Assembly: GCA_023461115.1 (NCBI GenBank)
Contig: JAEWOA010000339.1
Location: 1-10,903 of the forward strand
Origin: Actinomycetes bacterium
GTDB lineage: Bacteria > Actinomycetota > Actinomycetes > Actinomycetales > Cellulomonadaceae
Reading direction: 5' to 3'
Length of the DNA stretch: 10,903 nt
Part shown: positions 5,628 through 10,903 of the stretch, one piece after another
Layout: every line of letters begins with the position of its first letter
Position numbering within the stretch: the stretch's first letter is position 1
Position numbers and translations under genes: made by a program
The notes under the pieces: generated by a model
What the model was told of the DNA's origin: nothing
Database searches by the model: none
The model's input: only the letters and a program-made list of their open reading frames with translations

Positions 5628-7052
5628 ATGTTCAGCAAGCCAGAGGAAGTCCTGGCGTTCATCAAGAGCGAGGACGTCAAGTTCGTCGACGTGCGGTTCT
5701 GTGACCTGCCCGGCGTGATGCAGCACTTCAACGTGCCCGCTCAGTCCGTGGACGAGTCCTTCTTCACCGAGGGCCAGATGTTCGACGGCTCGTCGATCCG
5801 CGGCTTCCAGGCGATCCACGAGTCCGACATGAAGCTGATCCCGGACGTCACGACGGCCTACGTCGACCCGTTCCGCACGGAGAAGACGCTCAACATCAAC
5901 TTCCACATCGTCGACCCGTACACCGACGAGCCCTACAGCCGCGACCCGCGCCAGGTGGCCGCCAAGGCCGAGGCGTACCTGCGCTCGACCGGCATCGCCG
6001 ACACGGCGTTCTTCGCCCCCGAGGCCGAGTTCTACATCTTCGACGACATCCGCTTCGAGACGAAGCAGAACGCGTCGTACTACTACATCGACTCCATCGA
6101 GGCGGCCTGGAACACCGGCCGCGTCGAGGAGGGCGGCAACCTCGGCCACAAGACCCCCTACAAGGGCGGCTACTTCCCCGTCCCGCCGGTGGACCACTTC
6201 GCCGACCTGCGCGACGAGATCGTCCTGCAGCTCGACGCGCTGGGCCTGGGCGTCGAACGCTCGCACCACGAGGTCGGCACCGCCGGCCAGGCGGAGATCA
6301 ACTACCGCTTCGACAAGCTTGGGATCTCGGCCGACAAGGTCCAGCTCTTCAAGTACGTCGTCAAGAACGTCGCCCACAAGAACGGCCGCACCGCGACCTT
6401 CATGCCGAAGCCGATCTTCGGCGACAACGGCTCGGGCATGCACGTGCACCAGTCGCTCTGGAAGGACGGCGAGCCGCTGTTCTTCGACGAGAAGGGCTAC
6501 GGCGGCCTCTCGGACATCGCCCGCTGGTACATCGGCGGCCTGCTCAAGCACGCGCCCGCGCTGCTCGCGTTCACCAACCCGACGGTGAACTCCTACCACC
6601 GCCTGGTCCCGGGCTTCGAGGCCCCGGTCAACCTGGTCTACTCGGCCCGCAACCGCTCCGCGTGCATCCGCATCCCGGTCACCGGCTCGAACCCCAAGGC
6701 CAAGCGCATCGAGTTCCGCGTGCCGGACCCGTCGTCGAACCCCTACCTGGCGTTCGCGGCCATGCTCATGGCCGGCATCGACGGCATCCAGAACCGCATC
6801 GAGCCGCCGGAGCCGGTGGACAAGGACCTCTATGAGCTGCCCCCCGAGGAGCACGCCCTGATCCAGCAGGTCCCGGGCTCGCTCGCCGAGGTGCTCGACA
6901 ACCTCGAGTCCGACCACGACTGGCTCACCGCCGGCAACGTCTTCACGCCGGACCTGATCCAGACGTGGATCGACTACAAGCGCTCGCACGAGGTGGACCC
7001 GATCCGCCTGCGCCCGCACCCGCACGAGTTCGAGCTGTACTACGACGTGTGA
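5628..7052 (+). CDS. glnA: Glutamine synthetase type I (GlnA)
   Basis: GlnA makes glutamine from glutamate, ammonia and ATP as a cytoplasmic dodecamer and is the main route of ammonium assimilation. The 474 residues match the actinobacterial GSI-beta form. DGSSIRGF (53-60) is the signature of the beta-grasp domain. PEAEFYIF (131-138) carries metal-binding glutamates E132 and E134. KPIFGDNGSGMHVHQS (261-276) is the ATP/glutamate-site loop, and RNRSACIRIP (341-350) follows. DLYELPPEE (400-408) contains Y402, the tyrosine expected to be adenylylated by GlnE, so post-translational control is likely alongside GlnR. The start MFSKPEEVLAFI is the family's normal N-terminus and has a good ribosome binding site. 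It stands alone as a transcription unit: a GlnR operator and -10 lie upstream and strong hairpins follow at 7058-7134. No residue looks unusual. Confidence 0.98.
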   Translation: MFSKPEEVLAFIKSEDVKFVDVRFCDLPGVMQHFNVPAQSVDESFFTEGQMFDGSSIRGFQAIHESDMKLIPDVTTAYVDPFRTEKTLNINFHIVDPYTDEPYSRDPRQVAAKAEAYLRSTGIADTAFFAPEAEFYIFDDIRFETKQNASYYYIDSIEAAWNTGRVEEGGNLGHKTPYKGGYFPVPPVDHFADLRDEIVLQLDALGLGVERSHHEVGTAGQAEINYRFDKLGISADKVQLFKYVVKNVAHKNGRTATFMPKPIFGDNGSGMHVHQSLWKDGEPLFFDEKGYGGLSDIARWYIGGLLKHAPALLAFTNPTVNSYHRLVPGFEAPVNLVYSARNRSACIRIPVTGSNPKAKRIEFRVPDPSSNPYLAFAAMLMAGIDGIQNRIEPPEPVDKDLYELPPEEHALIQQVPGSLAEVLDNLESDHDWLTAGNVFTPDLIQTWIDYKRSHEVDPIRLRPHPHEFELYYDV

Positions 7053-7057
7053 TCGTC

Positions 7058-7085
7058 CCGCCTCACGGCTGCTCCCGTGAGGCGG
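7058..7085 (+). terminator. Hairpin directly after glnA
   Basis: An 11-pair stem (7058-7068 with 7075-7085, core GCCTCACGG/CCGTGAGGC) around a six-base loop starts five bases after the glnA stop. No T-tract follows on the plus strand, so it may act as a GC-rich actinobacterial terminator or protect the 3' end. Confidence 0.6.
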
Positions 7086-7093
7086 TGACCTGC

Positions 7094-7134
7094 AAAAATG
7101 GCACCCCCGTCGCCCTTGGGCGGCGGGGGTGCCA
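7094..7134 (-). terminator. Strong intrinsic terminator between glnA and telA
   Basis: A 17-position near-perfect stem (7099-7115 with 7118-7134, one G-T wobble; the innermost pair probably opens to a CTTG loop) is followed on the minus strand by five Ts (7098-7094). This is the clearest rho-independent terminator in the window. It is oriented to stop telA transcription, 112 bases after the telA stop. The stem can also form in glnA transcripts. Confidence 0.8.
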
Positions 7135-7188
7135 CAGGTTCTGCCCCTTGATGGGCGCGTCGTCCAGCGGGTAGAGCCGCAGCGCGAC

Positions 7189-7213
7189 AGGGCGGTCGGC
7201 GGCCGATCGCCCT
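7189..7213. other. Hairpin downstream of telA
   Basis: An 11-pair stem (7189-7199 with 7203-7213, one G-T wobble) with a CGG loop lies 33 bases beyond the telA stop. It is the third stem-loop in the 193-base gap between glnA and telA. The rest of that gap holds no gene that I can support. Confidence 0.4.
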
Positions 7214-7245
7214 CACCCGTGGACGGGCTGTCGCCGCAGTCGGCG

Positions 7246-8466
7246 TCAGGCCTCCTGCTGGCCCTCGCGGGCCCGGGTGCGGTCCAGGTAGGGCTTGGCC
7301 CGCTCGATCTGGCCCTCGAGCGCCCCGACCGTCTGCGCCATGCTGTCGAGCGCCTGGGCGCGGAACGTGTCGAGCGCGTCCATCGTCGCGAACACGTTGT
7401 CGAACGCCTCCTGGAGCTTGGCCACATCGAGGGTCGCGGAGGCCGCCTGCTGGTTGATGGCCACGCCCTGCGTGCGCAGCTGCTCGCTCGTCGACTCGAT
7501 CAGGTTGGACGTCACCGTGTTGAGCGCCGTGATCTGGTCGAGCACGAGCTTCTGGCGCGCGAGCGCCTGCGCGACGATCACGGCGGTGCGCAGCGCGGCC
7601 ACCGTCGTCGTCTGCGCGCGGTCGACGCCCCGGATGAGCTCGAGGTTGTTGCGGCGCACCAGGTCGAGGGCGAGGTAGCCCTGGACCGAGACCGCCAGTT
7701 GCGTCTGGATGTCCACGACGCGCTGACGCACGGGAAACAGCGCGTCCGAGCGGACCGTGTTGGCGTCCTCGACTCGGCCCGCGGCCTCGAGCTCGGCGAC
7801 CTTCTGGGAGATCGCGGCGTCCAGCGCCTGCGCGAGCGCGTTGTACTCGGCGAGCTTCCCCATGGACGTCCACAGGCTCGCCTTCTCGGTCTCGATCGCC
7901 GCGTTGTCCTTGCGGAGCTCGTCCTGGCCCGACGCGAGCGCCTTGATGATCGCGTCGAGGTGCGACTGCGCCGACTGGTACTTGGCGAAGTAGCGGTCGA
8001 TCGCCGAGCCGCCGGGCAGCCACTTGAGCGCCTTGCGCGGGCCGGCCAGGTCGGCGCGCTTGGGGTCGAGCTCGGTCACCGTGGTGCGCAGGTCGATCAA
8101 CGTGCTCGCCACACGGGTCTGGGCGTCGCCCCCGTTCTTGCGGACCGCGGCGGCGGGCCGGTCCAGCATCCGCGACGACGCCGCGGCGGCCGTGCGCATG
8201 TCCTGGTCGCCCATCGTCGTGATCGCGGCGATCTTCTGCGAGAACGCCGGCGACTTGGTGTCCAGCCCGGCGAGCTCCGAGGCGAACGCGACCGCCTTCT
8301 GCTCGAGCTCGGACTGCTTGCCGTCGGCCAGCGGGATGGCGCCGGGCGCCTGCTCGGGCTTGACGACCTCCACCGGCGCCGGCGGTGTCAGCACCAAGGA
8401 CGGCGCCGCGGCGGGCGTCGTCGCGCCGCCGGCGGTGGGCGTCGAACCCAGATCGAGCTCGGACAT
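7246..8466 (-). CDS. telA: TelA/KlaA family toxic anion resistance protein
   Basis: This 406-residue soluble protein is almost wholly helical. It has an Ala/Pro/Thr-rich linker (about 1-45) and then long amphipathic helices typical of TelA. The segment FSQKIAAITTMGDQDMRTAAAAS (about 75-97), the basic patch RKALKWLPGG (144-153), and RRNNLELIRGVDRAQTTTVAALRTAV (271-296) fit the family; the last is the most conserved stretch. No membrane segment or enzyme motif is seen. TelA proteins were named from plasmid tellurite resistance and are part of the wider Ter-associated stress gene set, but their biochemical role is unresolved. AGGAGG at 8470-8475 precedes the ATG at 8466 by only three bases, a short spacing, yet it decides the start. 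The open frame upstream to 8640 is Arg-rich and not TelA-like. It diverges from the DUF475/TerC-like gene, suggesting a joint role. The family is sure, the function less so. Confidence 0.9.
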   Translation of the reverse strand: MSELDLGSTPTAGGATTPAAAPSLVLTPPAPVEVVKPEQAPGAIPLADGKQSELEQKAVAFASELAGLDTKSPAFSQKIAAITTMGDQDMRTAAAASSRMLDRPAAAVRKNGGDAQTRVASTLIDLRTTVTELDPKRADLAGPRKALKWLPGGSAIDRYFAKYQSAQSHLDAIIKALASGQDELRKDNAAIETEKASLWTSMGKLAEYNALAQALDAAISQKVAELEAAGRVEDANTVRSDALFPVRQRVVDIQTQLAVSVQGYLALDLVRRNNLELIRGVDRAQTTTVAALRTAVIVAQALARQKLVLDQITALNTVTSNLIESTSEQLRTQGVAINQQAASATLDVAKLQEAFDNVFATMDALDTFRAQALDSMAQTVGALEGQIERAKPYLDRTRAREGQQEA

Positions 8467-8488
8467 AGTCCTCCTGCTTTCTCTCGCC

Positions 8489-8505
8489 CGGCGCACGGTG
8501 CGCCG
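8489..8505. repeat. Inverted repeat in the telA 5' region
   Basis: CGGCGCA, three-base spacer, TGCGCCG: a perfect 7-base-arm palindrome, 13 bases upstream of the telA ribosome binding site. It is either an operator in the telA/DUF475 divergent region or a leader hairpin if transcription starts near 8518. Confidence 0.4.
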
Positions 8506-8524
8506 TGATGGGTACCGAGCCACG

Positions 8525-8530
8525 AGCCTA
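8525..8530 (-). promoter_or_regulatory. Candidate -10 element of telA
   Basis: TAGGCT on the minus strand, 58 bases upstream of the telA ATG, the same hexamer as in front of the oxidoreductase gene. It lies inside a small GAGCC-TAG-GGCTC palindrome (8524-8536). No -35 is recognised, so this is a weak call. Confidence 0.35.
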
Positions 8531-8626
8531 GGGCTCAAGGCCGACACGTCGGGCGACGATCTTCCCGCACACTTGTCCCCGGGCACCGCCCACCTGCGCG
8601 CGCTTTCGACGAATCGAGACGAGTTC

Positions 8627-9721
8627 GTGTTCCTCCGCACCTTCGGCTGGTCCTTCGCGGTCAGTGCCGCGGCACTGGTCGCCGCCGTGTTCTACGGCGG
8701 CTGGGCCGCGCTCGCGCTGTGCGCGATCCTCGGCGTGATGGAGGTGTCGCTCTCCTTCGACAACGCGGTCGTCAACGCCAAGATCCTCGAGCGTCTCGAC
8801 GACTTCTGGCGGAAGGTCTTCCTCACGGTCGGCATCGCGATCGCGGTGTTCGGCATGCGCCTGGTGTTCCCGCTGCTCGTCGTCGGCGTCACCGCGCACC
8901 TCGGCCCCATCGAGGCCATCCGGCTCGCGATGCAGCAGGGCGACCCGCACGACCCCGGCACCTACGGCTACCTGCTCAACGAGGCGCACCCGCAGATCGC
9001 CGCCTTCGGCGGCATGTTCCTGCTCATGCTGTTCCTCGACTTCGTGTTCGAGGAGCGGGAGCACCAGTGGCTGTCCTGGCTCGAGCGCCCGCTGGCCAGG
9101 ATCGGCAGGCTCGACCAGCTCTCGGTGGTCGTCGCGGGCGTCACGCTCGTCGTCGTCGCGAGCACGCTCGCCACGCGGCCGTCCGACGTGCTGATCGCGG
9201 GCATCCTCGGCATGGTCACCTACATCGCCGTCAACGCCCTGGGGTCGTTCTTCGCGGGCGCCGGCGAAGACCAGCGCGACGAGGCGGCAGGCCCGACCGA
9301 GCTCGCGAAGCTCGCGGGGAAGGCCGGTTTCTTCACCTTCCTCTACCTCGAGGTGCTGGACGCGTCGTTCTCGTTCGACGGCGTGATCGGCGCGTTCGCG
9401 ATCACCCCGGACCCGATCATCATCGCGTTGGGCCTGGGACTGATCGGCGCGATGTTCGTCCGCTCGCTCACGGTGTACCTGGTGCGCCAGGGCACGCTCG
9501 CGCAGTACGTGTACCTCGAGCATGGCGCGCACTGGGCGATCGGCGCGCTCGCCGTGATCCTGCTGGTCTCGATCGGCCACCACGTCGACTCGATCGTCAC
9601 GGGCCTGGTGGGCGTCGGGTTCGTCGTCGCCGCCTTCGTCACCTCCCTCGTGCGCAACCGTCGCGAGAAGGCTCCGTCGGACCAGCGCCGGCCTGAGCTC
9701 GCCGCCGCCGGGCGGGGCTGA
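8627..9721 (+). CDS. DUF475 family integral membrane protein (TerC-like)
   Basis: This 364-residue polytopic membrane protein has about eight or nine hydrophobic segments. Two related acidic motifs sit at the ends of membrane helices in the two halves: EVSLSFDNAVVNA (39-51; E39, D45) and EVLDASFSFDGVIGAF (242-257; E242, D245, D251). They resemble the paired acidic motifs of TerC/LysE-clan exporters and suggest an internal duplication and metal or ion binding within the membrane. DFVFEEREHQW (138-148) is a charged loop between them. DUF475 proteins have no settled substrate; manganese or other metal export is an analogy from TerC. The GTG at 8627 is chosen because VFLRTFGWSF is the usual family N-terminus; only a weak GAG-rich site precedes it. 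An in-frame GTG at 8498 would add 43 hydrophilic residues and is less likely. It diverges from telA (160-base gap), which supports a shared stress function. Confidence 0.88.
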   Translation: MFLRTFGWSFAVSAAALVAAVFYGGWAALALCAILGVMEVSLSFDNAVVNAKILERLDDFWRKVFLTVGIAIAVFGMRLVFPLLVVGVTAHLGPIEAIRLAMQQGDPHDPGTYGYLLNEAHPQIAAFGGMFLLMLFLDFVFEEREHQWLSWLERPLARIGRLDQLSVVVAGVTLVVVASTLATRPSDVLIAGILGMVTYIAVNALGSFFAGAGEDQRDEAAGPTELAKLAGKAGFFTFLYLEVLDASFSFDGVIGAFAITPDPIIIALGLGLIGAMFVRSLTVYLVRQGTLAQYVYLEHGAHWAIGALAVILLVSIGHHVDSIVTGLVGVGFVVAAFVTSLVRNRREKAPSDQRRPELAAAGRG

Positions 9722-9736
9722 CCCGGGGGGCTCGGC

Positions 9737-9754
9737 GGGCCGCAGCGGCGGCCC
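9737..9754. terminator. Hairpin between convergent DUF475 and M14 peptidase genes
   Basis: GGGCCGC, four-base loop AGCG, GCGGCCC: a perfect seven-pair stem filling most of the 34-base convergent gap. No T-tract is present. It is likely a shared bidirectional terminator. Confidence 0.5.
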
Positions 9755-9755
9755 C

Positions 9756-10903
9756 TCACGGGCCTAGGAAGATCTCGCGGATGGCGGTGGCCTCGGCCTC
9801 GAGCTCGACCGCGCGGTTCGGGTCCGCCACCGCGGAGTCGCTGCGGTACTGCTCGCCCACCTCGACCGTGATCACGGTGATGCCCTTCGAGGGACCCCAC
9901 TGCCCCAGCGTGCGGCCCACCGCGTCCTCCTTGGCGATCTGGGCCGCCGACTGCTTCGGGTCCTGGCCCGGGTAGAGGCTGGTCCAGCCTCCGTCGCGCT
10001 TGTTGCCGCGCACGCCGGCGCCGAGCGCGTCGGCGCGCTTCGCCATCCGCAGGGCGAGGTCGTCGGCGCCGGCCGCGAGCGGGTCCGTGGGCGCCGCGGC
10101 CGGGTGCGGGTCGGCGAAGACGCCCGCGCGCCCGAGGTCCTTGATCGCGTGCACCGACACGATCCGGGCGGGGCGGAACGTCGAGATCAGCGCCTGCAGC
10201 GCGATGTTGGCGGGCTCGACGACGCGCCCCCGGGAGTCCAGCGGCTTGGCCAGGTCCAGGTCCTTGCCGAGGTCGGGGAACTCGCGGTTCGGGTCGAGCG
10301 GGACGGTCTTGGTCTTGCCGCCGGGGGCCGGGATCGTCGTCGTGCGCCCGGGTGTGGTGCGGCCGACGTCGCCCGCCTTGTCGCGCAGCGCGCGGTACTG
10401 GTCGAGCGCGATCGACGACTGCTTGGCCGCGAGCGCCTGCTCCCATGCGGCCCGCGACTGCACGTTCGCGGGGAACAGGCGTGGCACGACGACGACCGTG
10501 AAGTGCGGCTGGAACCGCCGCAACTGGGCGAGCAGCCGCTCGGCGACCTCGACGCCGGACTGCTCCGAGCCGTGCACGCCCGCGACGACCATCGCCACCT
10601 GCGGCACCTTGCCCGGCACCAGGTGCGCAGTCGTCGCGGCCGAGCCGCTGGCGTCGAGGCCGATCGGCATGCCCGCCTGCGCGGCGAACCCGAGCATGAG
10701 CTGCGCGATCGCGAATGCGGGTGGCAGCGCCGTGCGGGACAGCAGGCCCATGAGCTGCAGCACCCGCGCGTCGTCCGCCGCGCGCGTCGCCTGGGCCGCG
10801 GCGGCCGCGAGCCGAGCCGGATCGGGTGCGGGCTCGGGCGCGCGCTGGACGGCGGCGGACCGGGTGAGCAAGCCGGCGACCGCACGATTGCCCGCGGTTC
10901 GCT
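9756..10903 (-). CDS. M14-type zinc carboxypeptidase-like protein with N-terminal GNRAV/VQR motif (partial, N-terminus beyond the right edge)
   Basis: The frame is open to the right edge, giving 381 visible residues. The M14 metallopeptidase apparatus looks complete. GVHGSE supplies zinc ligands H and E (codons at 10574 and 10565 on the minus strand), and DPNREFP is the DxNR substrate-binding motif (about 10295-10275). SVHAIKD supplies the third ligand (10151), and ITVEVGE the catalytic glutamate (9863). The fold resembles MpaA/AstE-like members more than classical carboxypeptidase A. An insertion rich in Thr/Pro/Gly/Lys precedes DPNR. The first visible residues, RTAGNRAVAGLL then VQR, match a short motif common near the N-terminus of proteins encoded with extracellular contractile injection systems and DUF4157 domains. 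Because that motif lies upstream of the TTG at 10871, the true start is probably outside the window. No signal peptide is visible. The substrate is unknown; peptidoglycan peptides are one possibility. Confidence 0.8.
   Translation of the reverse strand, partial: RTAGNRAVAGLLTRSAAVQRAPEPAPDPARLAAAAAQATRAADDARVLQLMGLLSRTALPPAFAIAQLMLGFAAQAGMPIGLDASGSAATTAHLVPGKVPQVAMVVAGVHGSEQSGVEVAERLLAQLRRFQPHFTVVVVPRLFPANVQSRAAWEQALAAKQSSIALDQYRALRDKAGDVGRTTPGRTTTIPAPGGKTKTVPLDPNREFPDLGKDLDLAKPLDSRGRVVEPANIALQALISTFRPARIVSVHAIKDLGRAGVFADPHPAAAPTDPLAAGADDLALRMAKRADALGAGVRGNKRDGGWTSLYPGQDPKQSAAQIAKEDAVGRTLGQWGPSKGITVITVEVGEQYRSDSAVADPNRAVELEAEATAIREIFLGP

Noticed and set aside
7135..7188. Possible tRNA-like or small RNA gene after glnA
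   Set aside because: The bases resemble tRNA fragments only superficially; no cloverleaf with acceptor and T-arm pairing could be drawn.
5583..7427. 614-codon minus-strand open frame opposite glnA
   Set aside because: Antisense shadow of glnA with biased Val/Arg/Asp composition, no family resemblance, and it crosses the strong terminator hairpin.
8498..8626. N-terminal extension of the DUF475 protein from GTG 8498
   Set aside because: The added 43 residues are hydrophilic and unlike the family; this GTG lies inside the palindrome at 8489-8505 and has no ribosome binding site.
10869..10871. TTG start for the M14 peptidase
   Set aside because: It would cut off the GNRAV motif directly upstream in the same open frame; no ribosome binding site supports it.
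1..10903. Mobile elements, CRISPR arrays, attachment sites
   Set aside because: No direct repeats, transposase or integrase motifs, or regularly spaced repeats were seen; codon use is uniform throughout.

Overview
The window is high-GC actinobacterial chromosome, most likely from the Micrococcales and close to Cellulomonas. This rests on the codon bias, the TANNNT -10 elements placed just before start codons, the GlnR-type operator, and the order lipB, lipA, DUF4191, RDD protein, glnA, which I recall from mycobacteria (Rv2217, Rv2218, Rv2219, Rv2219A, Rv2220). No sign of phage, insertion sequence, CRISPR, tRNA or rRNA was found.

Layout. 1-1720 (minus): a protein-kinase-like pseudokinase, cut by the left edge, preceded by a Gfo/Idh/MocA oxidoreductase. 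1779-4908: the lipoate pathway genes lipB and lipA (plus), separated by an opposite-strand flavodoxin gene, then the DUF4191 membrane protein 11 bases after lipA. 4972-7052: a small RDD membrane protein (minus) divergent from glnA (plus), which has a four-element GlnR operator just upstream of its -10 box. 7246-9721: a TelA-type 'toxic anion resistance' protein (minus) divergent from a DUF475/TerC-like membrane protein (plus). 9756-10903: an M14-type zinc peptidase (minus), cut by the right edge.

How it fits together. LipB moves octanoyl groups from acyl carrier protein to lipoyl domains and LipA inserts the sulfurs. GlnA assimilates ammonium and is the usual GlnR target. TelA and DUF475 belong to the tellurite/stress-associated Ter gene complement. 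Five starts (oxidoreductase, lipB, lipA, DUF4191, RDD protein) have a -10-like hexamer 6-8 bases upstream and no Shine-Dalgarno, which suggests leaderless mRNAs. The flavodoxin, glnA and telA genes have clear ribosome binding sites.

The least ordinary item is the right-edge peptidase. Upstream of its M14 core the open frame reads RTAGNRAVAGLL followed by VQR, a short motif I associate with proteins of extracellular contractile injection systems and DUF4157 proteins. It is therefore a candidate cargo or associated enzyme, but the neighbours that would prove this lie outside the window.
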